Shown here: positions 27,164-36,560 of the stretch, one piece after another
How positions within the stretch are numbered: position 1 is the stretch's first letter
How the letters are laid out: each line of letters opens with the position of its first letter
NCBI GenBank assembly: GCA_028281625.1
Contig: JANQJN010000190.1
Coordinates: 1-37,553 of the forward strand
Direction: 5' to 3'
DNA length: 37,553 nt
DNA from: Emcibacteraceae bacterium
Lineage (GTDB): Bacteria; Pseudomonadota; Alphaproteobacteria; Sphingomonadales; Emcibacteraceae
Program-made: the position numbers and the translations under genes
Notes under the pieces: model-generated
Seen by the model: the letters and a program-made list of their open reading frames with translations, nothing else
Databases searched by the model: none
Told to the model about the DNA's origin: nothing

Positions 27164-28570
27164 ATGAGTGATACATATGATGTTGTTGTGATCGGGGGTG
27201 GCCCCGGTGGATATGTAGCGGCCATTCGTGCGGCGCAGCTGGGCCTAAAAACAGCCTGCGTTGAAATGCGCGGCACACTAGGAGGTACTTGCCTTAATGT
27301 AGGCTGTATTCCATCGAAGGCACTTCTTCATGCGTCGGAACTGTTTGATGAAGCAAATGGCGGTATGGAAAAATACGGCATTAAAACCGGTAAAGTGTCG
27401 GTTGATATTAAGCAGATGATGGGTCACAAGGATCAAATCGTTACGGACCTTACCAACGGCATTGAGTTTCTGTTTAAGAAAAACAAAGTCGATTATATTA
27501 AAGGCCGCGGCAAAGTTGCGGGCGCTGGAAAAGTAGACGTTGAACTTTCCGAGGGCGGAAGTCAAACCGTCGAGGCCAAAAATATCGTGATTGCCACCGG
27601 ATCCGATGTGGCGAACCTTCCGGGCATTGATATTGATGAAAAAATTGTGGTTTCTTCCACGGGGGCGCTTAGTCTTCCCAAAGTACCTAAACATATGGTG
27701 GTGATTGGCGGTGGTGTTATCGGGCTTGAGCTCGGTTCCGTTTGGAAGCGCCTAGGGGCCGATGTTACAGTGATTGAATTTATGGATCGCATTACCCCGG
27801 AAATGGACGGTGAAGTTTCAAAAACTTTTGCGAGAATACTTAAAAAACAAGGCTTTAAATTTATATTAAAGTCAAAAGTCACAGCCGTTAAAACCACCAA
27901 AACCGGTGCCACTGTAACCATAGAACCAGCCGCGGGCGGGGATTCTGAAGCAGTAAAAGCAGATGCTGTTCTGGTATCTGTTGGTCGTCGTCCGTACACA
28001 GATGGTCTTGGACTGGACGCTGCTGGCGTCAACATGACCGATCGCGGCCAGGTGGATATCAATGATCATTTTGAAACCAACATCCCTGGTATTTACGCCA
28101 TCGGTGATGTGGTGCGGGGTGCTATGCTTGCTCATAAGGCTGAGGACGAAGGCGTCGCTGTCGCCGAAATCATCGCCGGTTACGCGGGTCATGTGAATTA
28201 TGACGCGATCCCAGGCGTGATTTATACCATGCCGGAAGTGGCAAGCGTTGGTGCAACCGAAGAGCAGCTTAAAGAAGCGGGTACCGCATATAATGTAGGC
28301 AAGTTTCCTTTCACCGCCAACAGTCGTGCCAAGGCGAACAGCCAAACAGACGGTTTTGTGAAAATCCTATCTTCGCAGGATACGGATAAAGTGCTTGGCG
28401 CTCATATCATTGGCGCGGATGCTGGAAATATGATCGCAGAAGTGACACTGGCGATTGAAAAAGGCCTCACAGCCGAAGATATTGCTTATACCTGCCACGC
28501 TCATCCAACAGAGACCGAAGCAGTTAAGGAAGCGGCCATGGCGGCAGGTGGATCACCGATCCATATGTAA
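27164..28570 (+). CDS. lpdA: dihydrolipoyl dehydrogenase (E3)
   Basis: 468 residues. FAD motif [21 protein letters not shown]. The redox disulfide is [17 protein letters not shown] (CxxxxC, about 44-49). The NAD motif is [22 protein letters not shown] second FAD motif is GIYAIGDVV, and the C-terminal His-Glu pair is [15 protein letters not shown]. It re-oxidises dihydrolipoamide for 2-oxoglutarate dehydrogenase, and probably also for other lipoyl complexes. Last gene of the TCA cluster; a terminator follows at 28597. Confidence 0.98.
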   Translation: MSDTYDVVVIGGGPGGYVAAIRAAQLGLKTACVEMRGTLGGTCLNVGCIPSKALLHASELFDEANGGMEKYGIKTGKVSVDIKQMMGHKDQIVTDLTNGIEFLFKKNKVDYIKGRGKVAGAGKVDVELSEGGSQTVEAKNIVIATGSDVANLPGIDIDEKIVVSSTGALSLPKVPKHMVVIGGGVIGLELGSVWKRLGADVTVIEFMDRITPEMDGEVSKTFARILKKQGFKFILKSKVTAVKTTKTGATVTIEPAAGGDSEAVKADAVLVSVGRRPYTDGLGLDAAGVNMTDRGQVDINDHFETNIPGIYAIGDVVRGAMLAHKAEDEGVAVAEIIAGYAGHVNYDAIPGVIYTMPEVASVGATEEQLKEAGTAYNVGKFPFTANSRAKANSQTDGFVKILSSQDTDKVLGAHIIGADAGNMIAEVTLAIEKGLTAEDIAYTCHAHPTETEAVKEAAMAAGGSPIHM

Positions 28571-28596
28571 GTTTTAGAGAGAATTTTGAATTTGCT

Positions 28597-28627
28597 AAAG
28601 GCGGTTTTTAAGCCGCCTTTTTTATTT
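28597..28627 (+). terminator. rho-independent terminator of the mdh-suc-lpd cluster
   Basis: AAAGGCGG (28597-28604) pairs with CCGCCTTT (28613-28620) around an 8-nt loop and is followed by TTTTATTT. It lies 27 nt after the lpdA stop and just before the stop of the convergent PilZ gene. The leading AAA would also give the minus strand a short T-run. Confidence 0.9.
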
Positions 28628-28632
28628 AGATT

Positions 28633-28965
28633 CTACTCTTCAGCCAGTTCCATTCGACTTCCAAGTGTTCCAAGAATTTCTTTTACCTTGGGGGCTGATC
28701 GTCTAAATTCCAGACCCATAAAACCACCATCAGCCCAAGCAACGCGTGCTGGTATAAACTGGTTGTTTTTAATTCTGATCATTAAGAGCGTTTCGACGGA
28801 AAGTGGGAGATTAATTTTTACTTTGGCGCCGTATAGTGAAAGGTCATAGACCACGGCATCAAACGTAAATCCAGAAACTTGAATGCAGCATTTAAGCAGG
28901 ACTGTTTTTCTTTCAACTTTACGTCGTTCGACGTAAACGTCTTCGATTTCTTTTTGTACACTCAT
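28633..28965 (-). CDS. PilZ domain protein (cyclic-di-GMP binding)
   Basis: 110 residues, almost only a PilZ domain. RKVER (RxxxR, about 15-19) and DLSLYGAKV (DxSxxG, about 42-47) are the two cyclic-di-GMP contacts, both intact. The closing ARVAWADGGFMGLEFR strand is typical. There is no output domain, so it probably acts by binding a partner. It is single-gene, convergent to lpdA, with AGGGA 9 nt before the ATG. Confidence 0.92.
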   Translation of the reverse strand: MSVQKEIEDVYVERRKVERKTVLLKCCIQVSGFTFDAVVYDLSLYGAKVKINLPLSVETLLMIRIKNNQFIPARVAWADGGFMGLEFRRSAPKVKEILGTLGSRMELAEE

Positions 28966-29316
28966 TGATCGTTTTCCCTTATCTTTTCCCTATTTCGATC
29001 GATACTAACCACCCCATTACAATGTCCATTCCTCGTTTTGAATGGTCTTTGCGCGTCTGAAAATGTCCTCCCAAGCCGATTACATTTAGAGATAATTCAC
29101 GTGCCTCAATTCGCAAATTGAACCCTTTACCCAGCAATGGCTCATTCGCATTTGCGTTCTAAACTAAAGGCAAAATGTGCAAGAAAAGTGGATGAATATG
29201 TGAAAACCAAAGAAATTTTTTTTTGAGCTGAATTTTCTTGTCACATCCGAAATAACTTATTAGCTTCCTATACTTAGAGAATAAATTGCATTTTATAATA
29301 CGGGATATTAGGGGTT
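28966..29316. promoter_or_regulatory. PilZ / histidine kinase divergent intergenic region
   Basis: 351 bp with no gene. It holds the inverted repeat TCAATT (29106-29111) - 4 bp - AATTGA (29116-29121), which could be an operator. A TATAAT box is at 29294-29299 upstream of the kinase gene but without a good -35. AGGGG precedes the kinase ATG. A run of nine T near 29216-29224 is not preceded by a convincing stem. No RNA gene is recognisable. Confidence 0.4.
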
Positions 29317-30768
29317 ATGACTTTCTCGGTTCGGCACAAATTGGCATTTGCTCTTTCGATGCTGTCGCTTGCCGTATGTACAGGCATTTATCTGGGGCTT
29401 CGGGACGATTTTAATCGCGACTTTAACTTCTACCTCAATCAAGTGCGCATTAATGATGCGCACCGATTGGCGGAATATGTCGAAACCGAATTTAACCCGA
29501 CTGCAATCGAAGATTTTGCAACGTCACGACGCGAATGGTCACTTATCGAACGGACCGCGATGGCGGGCAGCCAGGCGATTATGCCCCCCGAAGCAGGTCC
29601 TCATCATCGTCCCGGCGAGCCATTTCCTCACCCTCCACCTCATTTCGATCCCGGTTTTCGAGGGCCACCACCACCGGGGTCACCCTTTACATTGGTGGAT
29701 CTAAACAATCGATCATATTTTGACAAACTGGCTATCGATTCAACCTGGCCTAAAATTGAAATAAACGGTCCCGACGGTGTTATCGGATATTTCGCGATCC
29801 GGCCGTTTGTTGAGCGCCAAACAAAAGCTACCGAGCTTTATAACAAACAGCAACAGGACTATTTTCTGGCTACGGTTTTGGTTGCGCTGATTGTATCAAT
29901 CGCGGCGGCCTGGCCAATCATTTTTGTTTTACTCAAACCGCTAACTCAAATTTCTGAAACTGTAACCAAGCTTGCCAATCATGATTATCAGGCAAAATCA
30001 GAAATAAAAAGCAAGGATGAACTTGGGGAACTTTCCAAAAACATTAACTTTCTAGCCAGTAAACTGGCGAGCCACGACCGGTATCAATCAGAATGGTTAT
30101 CGCAAATTTCCCATGATCTGCGCACGCCGGCGAGCATTATGCTTGCGGAAATTGAAGCAATTAAGGATGGAGTATATCCGCTGACCAAAGATGCAATCGA
30201 GTCTCTTGAAACGGAGACCAAGAGGCTCGATAATCAAATCAACGACCTTCATGAACTTAGTGTGCTCAAATGTGGTGAAGTGCCCCTGCATCGCCAGGAA
30301 ACGGATGTGGCTGAAATGGTCCGCTCAGTTGCCAAGGATACGCAAACCTTGCGTCAATCCTGTAATCTTGATTTTTCACTCTATGTGGATGGTAAAAAGG
30401 TACAGGAAGAAGAACAGGTGGAACCAGTAAAATGGCCTTTGGACCGAGAAAAGATGTATCGGGTAATTGTGAATTTGATGCAAAACTCAATACGCTATAG
30501 CCACAAGGGTGGCTTTATAAATTGCAAGTTGCTTATTGATAAGGGGCTAAAGCTTATTTGGGAAGACAGCGCCCCTGGCGTCCTTGAGGAAGACTTAGGC
30601 AAGATTTTCGATCCTATGTTCCAGTGCCATAAAAATAGGAACTTTAATAACGGTAGCAGTGGTATTGGTCTTTCTATTGTATCAGCAATTGTTAAACTGC
30701 ATGGCGGGGACGTGAGTGCTCAAAATATCCCTAACAAGGGACTAAGACTTACAGTGAATTTGATATGA
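29317..30768 (+). CDS. sensor histidine kinase, BaeS-like, with Pro/His-rich periplasmic loop
   Basis: 483 residues. TM1 about 9-28 and TM2 about 182-207 enclose a periplasmic sensor with a low-complexity Pro/His/Gly run at about 90-121. HAMP follows (about 205-255). The H-box is SQISHDLRTPAS with phospho-acceptor His266. N-box NLMQNSIRYS, G1-like EDSAPGV and G2 GSSGIGLSIV complete the ATPase. The stop overlaps the response regulator start by 4 nt (ATGA). The partner is BaeR-like, so envelope stress or metal sensing is plausible. The His-rich loop suggests a metal ligand (inference). Confidence 0.93.
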   Translation: MTFSVRHKLAFALSMLSLAVCTGIYLGLRDDFNRDFNFYLNQVRINDAHRLAEYVETEFNPTAIEDFATSRREWSLIERTAMAGSQAIMPPEAGPHHRPGEPFPHPPPHFDPGFRGPPPPGSPFTLVDLNNRSYFDKLAIDSTWPKIEINGPDGVIGYFAIRPFVERQTKATELYNKQQQDYFLATVLVALIVSIAAAWPIIFVLLKPLTQISETVTKLANHDYQAKSEIKSKDELGELSKNINFLASKLASHDRYQSEWLSQISHDLRTPASIMLAEIEAIKDGVYPLTKDAIESLETETKRLDNQINDLHELSVLKCGEVPLHRQETDVAEMVRSVAKDTQTLRQSCNLDFSLYVDGKKVQEEEQVEPVKWPLDREKMYRVIVNLMQNSIRYSHKGGFINCKLLIDKGLKLIWEDSAPGVLEEDLGKIFDPMFQCHKNRNFNNGSSGIGLSIVSAIVKLHGGDVSAQNIPNKGLRLTVNLI

Positions 30769-31442
30769 AGAAAATTTTAGTTGTTGAAGATGAACATAAG
30801 CTAGCCAATGTGGTGCAAAAATATTTGCAAAATGCCGGCTATCTGACGCACCATTTTGACAGAGGAACCGGTGTGGTCGACTGGGTAAAACAAAATAACC
30901 CGGACGCGGTGCTTCTTGATCTTATTGTGCCGGAAGTAGATGGCATTACCCTTTGCCGGGAAATTAGAAAATTCAGCGAAGTTCCGATCATTATGGTCAC
31001 AGCACAGGTAGATGAAGTGGACCGTGTTCTTGGTCTGGAAATCGGTGCGGACGACTATATTTGTAAACCGTTTAGCCTGCGTGAGCTGGTCGCAAGGGTA
31101 AGAGCCATTTTGAGGTTTGAAAGAGTGAGCTCACAAGGAACGGATTATGTGGATGACATGCTTTCTATCGATGAAGAAAGGATGCAATGCTTCGTTGACG
31201 GTAAAGTTGTTGATCTTACGGCAGTTGAATTTTCACTTCTTTGCTTGCTCGCCAAAACACCGGGGCGGGTGTACTCGCGCGCGCAGCTCATTGATCAAGT
31301 CTATCCCGATTATAGGGTCGTAAATGAACGTACAATGGATAGCCATATCAAGAAACTAAGAAAGCGCCTCAAGGACGCTGCTGGGGATGTTGAGCTTATC
31401 CATTCAATTTATGGTGTGGGTTATAAACTTGAACTGCCGTAA
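30765..31442 (+). CDS. OmpR-family response regulator, BaeR-like
   Basis: 225 residues. Receiver domain with acidic E8-D9, phospho-acceptor Asp52 (LLDLIVPE), a T/A switch region (MVTAQ) and Lys in ICKPFS. A C-terminal winged helix follows (about 130-225; VYSRAQLIDQVYPDYRVVNERTMDSHIKKLRKRL). The stretch GLEIGADDYICKPFS-REL-ARV-ILR and DG-TLCREIR are very close to E. coli BaeR, by eye. Coupled to the kinase by the ATGA overlap. The targets are unknown. Confidence 0.94.
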   Translation: MKKILVVEDEHKLANVVQKYLQNAGYLTHHFDRGTGVVDWVKQNNPDAVLLDLIVPEVDGITLCREIRKFSEVPIIMVTAQVDEVDRVLGLEIGADDYICKPFSLRELVARVRAILRFERVSSQGTDYVDDMLSIDEERMQCFVDGKVVDLTAVEFSLLCLLAKTPGRVYSRAQLIDQVYPDYRVVNERTMDSHIKKLRKRLKDAAGDVELIHSIYGVGYKLELP

Positions 31443-31518
31443 AATTTGCTGATACCTGTACTTGAAGTTTCCGAATGAAGTATTAAGAATAGACTTCCCG
31501 TAAAAATGAGGAAGTCAA

Positions 31519-31941
31519 ATGAACATCGTAGAATGCAATTCGGATGCGGAGATAATGTCAACTTACCCTGTGATGAGCCAGCTTCGTCCCCATGTGGCGA
31601 AAGAAGATTACCTTGATCTGATACGCGAAATGGAAGGACAAGGCGGGCAGCTCATCGCGGCGATGGAAGCGGAAACAGTTGTAGGCTGCGCTTTTTTTCG
31701 CCGGGAAACGCGACTGTTCACTGGCCCGATGGTTTATGTGGATGATCTGGTGAGTGATGAGAACCAGCGTTCAAAAGGCGTTGGTCATGCACTTATTGAT
31801 TGGATGTCAGAATTTTGTCGCGAGCACGGCATTAAAAACTTAGTGCTGGATAGTGCAGTGCACCGCGGACAGGGGCATAAGTTTTATTTCCGTGAAGGCT
31901 TTACCATCACATCTTTTAATTTCAAAAAACCGATCAACTAA
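31519..31941 (+). CDS. GNAT family N-acetyltransferase
   Basis: 140 residues with one GNAT fold. MVYVDDLVSDENQRSKGVGHALIDWM carries the acetyl-CoA pyrophosphate-binding motif (Q/R-x-x-G-x-G/A). NLVLDSAVHRGQGHKFYFREGF is the final beta-alpha unit, with the conserved H-x-F-Y. The substrate is unknown. It lies 76 bp after the response regulator, with GAGGAAG before the ATG. Its stop abuts the stop of convergent xerC with no gap. Confidence 0.9.
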   Translation: MNIVECNSDAEIMSTYPVMSQLRPHVAKEDYLDLIREMEGQGGQLIAAMEAETVVGCAFFRRETRLFTGPMVYVDDLVSDENQRSKGVGHALIDWMSEFCREHGIKNLVLDSAVHRGQGHKFYFREGFTITSFNFKKPIN

Positions 31942-32901
31942 CTATTTCTTTTTGGCGCTGGGGTGGGCGTTATTGTAGACATCCATCAGATAAGCGGTAT
32001 CCACGTCGGTATAATGCTGGGTGGTGGAAAGATCAGCGTGACCAAGAAGTTCCTGGATGGTGCGAAGATCCCCACCCGCAGTTAGCAAGTGTGTGGCAAA
32101 GCTGTGCCTGAGTGCGTGGGGGGTTGCCGATGCTGGCAGACCAAGAGCGACACGTATTTTCTGCATGGCAAGTTGTACGTTTCTGGCGTTAAGACGCTTG
32201 CCACGCACACCGACAAAAAGTGCTTCACCGCGCTTTAGATTTCTAGGGCACGCACGAACATAATTATCAACAGCTTCCACCACAGCTGGAAGCAGCGGCA
32301 CCAGCCTTTCCTTGTCGCGTTTGCCGCGCACAGTCATGATGTCGCCTTTATCCAGATCCCCCACATTAAGGCTTAAAGCTTCCGCCACACGAAGACCGCA
32401 ACCATATAGAAGGGTGAGCACCGCTATATCCCGTAGTGCGACCCAGTCATTTGTTGTCGGTGCCGCCATAGTGCCCACTTCCGTGATGGTACGCTTTGCA
32501 GCATCTTCGCCTATGGGGCGTGGCAAGCGCTTTTTAAGTTTCGGGCTGCTGACCGCATCAATAGCATCATTTTTAAGCTCACCTGTTTTTCTCAAATATT
32601 TGAAAAAAGATTTCACCGCACTGAAGGCGCGGGCCATGCTGGCGGGTGACAGCCCATCATGGCGACGCGAGGCAAGATAACTTCTAAAATCAGCCGGACG
32701 CAATTTTTCAAGGGTTTGCTTTGTTGGCGAGACCCCGATATGGCCACGCAGAAAATTTAAAAAGTAACCCACATCGCGCAGGTAAGCATCGTGGGTATGT
32801 GGTGACACACGTTTTTCAGAAACCAGATAATCTTGCCAGCGTTTTAAGACTGGCCGAAGCGCGGGGTATAAATTATCTTCTAATTTTGTCTCTTGAGCCA
32901 T
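31942..32901 (-). CDS. xerC: tyrosine recombinase XerC
   Basis: About 319 residues. An N-terminal SAM-like core-binding domain (about 15-110; YLVSEKRVSPHTHDAYLRDVGYFLNFL). The catalytic domain has Arg in YGCGLRVAEALSL, Lys in VRGKRDKERLVPL, HALRHSFATHLL (HxxR), LLGHADLSTTQHY with His and nucleophile Tyr. It resolves chromosome dimers at dif with XerD and FtsK, whose gene is also in this window. A GTG at 32913 or the ATG at 32901 may start it; neither has a strong ribosome site. It overlaps the DUF484 gene. Confidence 0.94.
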   Translation of the reverse strand: MAQETKLEDNLYPALRPVLKRWQDYLVSEKRVSPHTHDAYLRDVGYFLNFLRGHIGVSPTKQTLEKLRPADFRSYLASRRHDGLSPASMARAFSAVKSFFKYLRKTGELKNDAIDAVSSPKLKKRLPRPIGEDAAKRTITEVGTMAAPTTNDWVALRDIAVLTLLYGCGLRVAEALSLNVGDLDKGDIMTVRGKRDKERLVPLLPAVVEAVDNYVRACPRNLKRGEALFVGVRGKRLNARNVQLAMQKIRVALGLPASATPHALRHSFATHLLTAGGDLRTIQELLGHADLSTTQHYTDVDTAYLMDVYNNAHPSAKKK

Positions 32902-33581
32902 TGGATCAGGCACTTATGAAAGGATTTTCCAAGAAAACGCAAGAGTTCCGTTCCCTGCCCGGGATAGAACATGTCCGCATCGCGGCTGCCAAATGCAAGG
33001 ATGCCAGGCGGGTTATTGTCTGTTGCTGGCAGCTTCACCAAAGCTTCTGCTTTAATCAATGATTTTGCGGGGCCAAAGATGTCTTCGGAAACTTCCACAT
33101 CGCCACGCAGTTGAATGATGTCGTCCTTACCAAGATATTCATCAACACGTCCTTTAGGTAGTTTTGAAATTTCCAATAAACTTGGGATACCCACTTCATT
33201 TTCATCTTCAAAACATATACGAATGACGTCAATGTGAAGATTGTCGGCCCAATCGTGCGTGACAATATGGCCCAGCTGAGAAATATCGTTAATCTCAAGA
33301 AGACTTAGAACGGCTTCATGCACCTGTACCTGTGTGGTCAAGTTGTTACGTGACGTATCGATCAGATGACCCTGACTAAATTTAAGATCCTCGAGATTTG
33401 ATTTTATTTTTTCAATCATCAATGTCTGAAAATCGACAATTTCGTCGTCAGTTGATCTGTTAGGAGGAGTAAGAACCGCAAACAGTTCCGGATTTTCAAT
33501 TAGGAAATCAGGATTTCTACTTAAGTAATTTTTGACTACCGCGGGATCAATATCTTCTATTTCCTTCTTCTTACCACTCAT
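32880..33581 (-). CDS. DUF484 family protein
   Basis: 233 residues of the DUF484/GAF-like family. It starts with the signature V-x-x-YLSRNPDFLIENPELFAVLTPP. A helical region (about 50-95) follows, then a GAF-like domain. Ends with PGILAFGSRDADMFYPGQGTELLRFLGK, also diagnostic. The biochemical role is unknown. Genes of this family very often lie next to xerC, as here where the 3' end overlaps xerC. Starts 3 nt after the transaldolase stop. Confidence 0.92.
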   Translation of the reverse strand: MSGKKKEIEDIDPAVVKNYLSRNPDFLIENPELFAVLTPPNRSTDDEIVDFQTLMIEKIKSNLEDLKFSQGHLIDTSRNNLTTQVQVHEAVLSLLEINDISQLGHIVTHDWADNLHIDVIRICFEDENEVGIPSLLEISKLPKGRVDEYLGKDDIIQLRGDVEVSEDIFGPAKSLIKAEALVKLPATDNNPPGILAFGSRDADMFYPGQGTELLRFLGKSFHKCLIQWLKRQN

Positions 33582-33584
33582 GAT

Positions 33585-34241
33585 TTAGCCTGTGATGGAT
33601 TGACCTGTTTTTTCCCAGTCGGCGACAAAAGCGGCAAGGCCACTGTCTGTCAGTGGATGTTTAAACAGCTGGTGAACCACTTTCGGCGGGATCGTCGCCA
33701 CGTCAGCGCCGATCAGTGCACTATCCAGGATATGCAGATTATGACGGGTGCTTGCCACCAGAATTTCGGTATTAAAATCATAATTATCATAAATGGTGCG
33801 AATATCAGCAATGAGTGCCATGCCGTCATGACCGACATCGTCATGACGACCGACAAATGGGGAAATGAAGCTGGCACCGGCCTTGGCGGCTAGGAGTGCC
33901 TGACTTGCGGAAAAACACAGCGTTACATTGACCATTTTCCCTTGGTCAGAAAAATACTTACAGGCTTTTAGGCCGTCTGGTGTAAGCGGAACTTTGAGGC
34001 AGACATTTTTCGCAATATCATAAAGCACACCGGCTTCACGGACCATTGTTTCGTAATCGGTGGCTGCCACTTCGGCGCTTACTGGGCCGTCCACAAGATC
34101 ACAAATTTCTTTGGTTACTTCGATGATATCGCGACCGGATTTTAAGATAAGCGATGGATTAGTTGTTACTCCGTCCACAAGCCCCAATTCAACAAGAGGT
34201 CTGATTTCGTCAATCTCCGCCGTATCGATAAAAAACTTCAT
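33585..34241 (-). CDS. transaldolase of the small (FSA/MipB) family
   Basis: 218 residues. [31 protein letters not shown] is the family opening. Schiff-base Lys83 is in CLKVPLT. Glu57 (VSAEVAA) and Phe129 (ISPFVGR) stand where E. coli fructose-6-phosphate aldolase has Gln59 and Tyr131, and match true transaldolases. I therefore favour transaldolase over F6P aldolase; many databases would give the FSA name. A longer frame runs to 34370, but the ATG at 34241 gives the normal length and has AAGGA upstream. It heads a unit with DUF484 and xerC. Confidence 0.93.
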   Translation of the reverse strand: MKFFIDTAEIDEIRPLVELGLVDGVTTNPSLILKSGRDIIEVTKEICDLVDGPVSAEVAATDYETMVREAGVLYDIAKNVCLKVPLTPDGLKACKYFSDQGKMVNVTLCFSASQALLAAKAGASFISPFVGRHDDVGHDGMALIADIRTIYDNYDFNTEILVASTRHNLHILDSALIGADVATIPPKVVHQLFKHPLTDSGLAAFVADWEKTGQSITG

Positions 34242-34373
34242 ATTTTGTGATCCTTCAATGAAATGAATATGTGTAAATGCGCTTTTGTCTTTTGTGCATT
34301 TATTTCGGCTTTTGTGCAAGGGTATATTGCGATAATGTAGGCGCAAAATAAAATCTTGGTAAGGCCGCACCGA

Positions 34374-36560
34374 TTGTCAGAACTATTTTCCAGAACCCGT
34401 ATACAAATTTTGCTTCCGTTGCCGCTTAGTGGGGTGCTGGATTATCTGATGCCCGATGAGCTTCAGTTGCAGAAGGGCGATTTCGTCACTGTGCCGCTTT
34501 CCGGGCGCGAAGTGCAGGGGGTGGTGTGGGACACAGATCCTGAGAACAGAGATGTTCCGGAAGAAAAATTAAAATATGTGATCCGAAAAGCGGAACTCCC
34601 GCCACTACCGGAAAGCCTGATGAAGTTTGTTAGTTGGGTGGCTAATTATACGCTTTCTCCACTTGGATCTGTGCTTAAAATGGCGCTGAGCGTGCCGCGC
34701 AAATTTGATAAACCAAAAAAGAAGATCCTTTACCGGCTGTCGCCTGAGTTACCAGAAAAATTATCGCCCGCTCGAACCCGGGTGGCAGAAGCGGCCGTGG
34801 GTGATATGCCTATGGCTGTTAAATCCTGGTGTGACATTGCTGCGGTGGGGGAAGGTGTAGTCCGTGGGATGATCAAGGCTGGACAGATGGTTCCAGTTGA
34901 AGTCAGCGGTGAAGAAAGTTTTCTAAAGCCGGATATTGAACTTGAACGGGCCACTTTGTCAAAAGAACAGCGGGATGCCGCCGAGCAAATAATCTTACAA
35001 CAAAGAAGCGGTACGTTTCAGGCGATGCTGCTTGAAGGGGTGACCGGCAGCGGTAAGACGGAAGTCTACTTTGAAGCCATTGCAGAGGCCTTGAGGGATA
35101 AAACTGCACAGGTATTGGTGCTTGTCCCGGAAATTTCCCTGACCGCGCAGTGGCTTGAACGGTTTAAAGAGCGCTTCGGGTCTGAGCCTGTCATCTGGCA
35201 TTCGGAAATGACCCCTGCTCAACGCCGCCGTGCCTGGTGGGCAACCATTTGCGGCGAAGCGCGCGTGATTGTTGGGGCACGCTCGGCCCTTTTCCTACCT
35301 CTTCAAAACCTCAAGCTGGTAATCGTTGATGAAGAACATTCAACAACTTTCAAGCAGGATGAAGGGGTAATGTATAACGGGCGTGATATGGCCGTGGTGC
35401 GGGCCATGCACATGCACTGCCCGGTGGTGCTGGCGTCTGCCACCCCGTCATTGGAAACGCTCATCAATGCGGAAAGTGGAAAGTATGACTGGCTTTATCT
35501 TGGTGAACGGCATGGCCCCGCAGAACTGCCACAAATGTCTTGCGTGGATCTTAAGAAGTATCCCCTTGAATCCGGATCATGGATCAGTCAACCGCTTCGA
35601 ATGGCGCTAGAGGACAATTTTGTAAAAGGGGAGCAAACGCTGCTGTATCTCAATCGACGGGGATATGCACCGCTCACATTATGTCGGTCTTGCGGGCATC
35701 GGATGGAGTGTCCCCATTGTTCGGCCTGGCTTGTGGAACACAGTCGTTTTAATAAACTTGAATGTCATCACTGCGGCTTTAACCGACCAAAACCAAATAT
35801 TTGCCCGCAGTGCGAGGCTGTGGATAGTCTGGTCGCGGTCGGTCCCGGTGTAGAGAGGGTGGCCGAGGAAGTTGCGGTCCTGTTTCCCGATGCGCGCCTG
35901 GCCGTTATGTCCAGCGACGAAATCGCCTCGCCTGCTTCGCTTAAGCGAATGATTGAAAGCATCGAACGTCACGAGGTTGATTTTATCATTGGCACCCAGA
36001 TCGTTACCAAGGGCTATCATTTTCCCATGCTGACGCTTGTGGGGGTGATTGATGCGGATTTGGGGATGTCGGGTGCGGATCCGAGGGCGGCGGAGCGCAC
36101 CTGGCAGCAACTGGAACAAGTGGCGGGCCGCGCAGGTCGCGCGGAACATGCCGGTCGGGTGATCTTTCAAACCTATCAGCCGAACCACCCGGTGCTGCAG
36201 GCAATTGTTTGTGGGGATAAGGATTTATTCCTGGAACGCGAAGCAGCGTCTCGGGAAGCACAGAACCTGCCGCCGTATGGCAAACTGGCATCGCTTATTC
36301 TGTCCGGCCCGGATAGAAGTAAAGTTGTAGGCGCTGCCAAAGCACTGGGTTCCAAGGCACCCCACTCAAATGATTTAAAAGTCTTGGGCCCCGTGCCAGC
36401 ACCGCTTTCCTATCTGCGTGGCAATCATCGCTATCGTTTCCTTGTGAAAGCGGGAACGTCCGTCAATTTACAAAATGAAATCAGGTGTTGGTTGGATCTG
36501 CTTCCATCCCAGCGCGGCGTAAAAATACAGATCGACATCGATCCTTATAGTTTTTACTAG
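34374..36560 (+). CDS. priA: primosomal replication restart helicase PriA
   Basis: About 728 residues. The N-terminal 3'-DNA-binding domain ([16 protein letters not shown]) is followed by superfamily-2 helicase motifs: Walker [12 protein letters not shown] (about 225-235), [14 protein letters not shown] (DExH), [10 protein letters not shown]. The zinc-binding insertion [13 protein letters not shown] and [13 protein letters not shown] has eight Cys. [14 protein letters not shown] is motif VI. It restarts stalled forks. The start is a TTG in either case (34356 or 34374); I chose 34374, which has AAGG 9 nt upstream. Divergent from the transaldolase gene. Its stop overlaps the convergent gene in CTAG (36557-36560). 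Confidence 0.95.
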   Translation: MSELFSRTRIQILLPLPLSGVLDYLMPDELQLQKGDFVTVPLSGREVQGVVWDTDPENRDVPEEKLKYVIRKAELPPLPESLMKFVSWVANYTLSPLGSVLKMALSVPRKFDKPKKKILYRLSPELPEKLSPARTRVAEAAVGDMPMAVKSWCDIAAVGEGVVRGMIKAGQMVPVEVSGEESFLKPDIELERATLSKEQRDAAEQIILQQRSGTFQAMLLEGVTGSGKTEVYFEAIAEALRDKTAQVLVLVPEISLTAQWLERFKERFGSEPVIWHSEMTPAQRRRAWWATICGEARVIVGARSALFLPLQNLKLVIVDEEHSTTFKQDEGVMYNGRDMAVVRAMHMHCPVVLASATPSLETLINAESGKYDWLYLGERHGPAELPQMSCVDLKKYPLESGSWISQPLRMALEDNFVKGEQTLLYLNRRGYAPLTLCRSCGHRMECPHCSAWLVEHSRFNKLECHHCGFNRPKPNICPQCEAVDSLVAVGPGVERVAEEVAVLFPDARLAVMSSDEIASPASLKRMIESIERHEVDFIIGTQIVTKGYHFPMLTLVGVIDADLGMSGADPRAAERTWQQLEQVAGRAGRAEHAGRVIFQTYQPNHPVLQAIVCGDKDLFLEREAASREAQNLPPYGKLASLILSGPDRSKVVGAAKALGSKAPHSNDLKVLGPVPAPLSYLRGNHRYRFLVKAGTSVNLQNEIRCWLDLLPSQRGVKIQIDIDPYSFY

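Noticed and set aside
31942..32901. Tyrosine recombinase as a phage or transposon integrase
   Set aside because: Domain layout, the neighbouring DUF484 gene and FtsK in the same region identify the housekeeping XerC.
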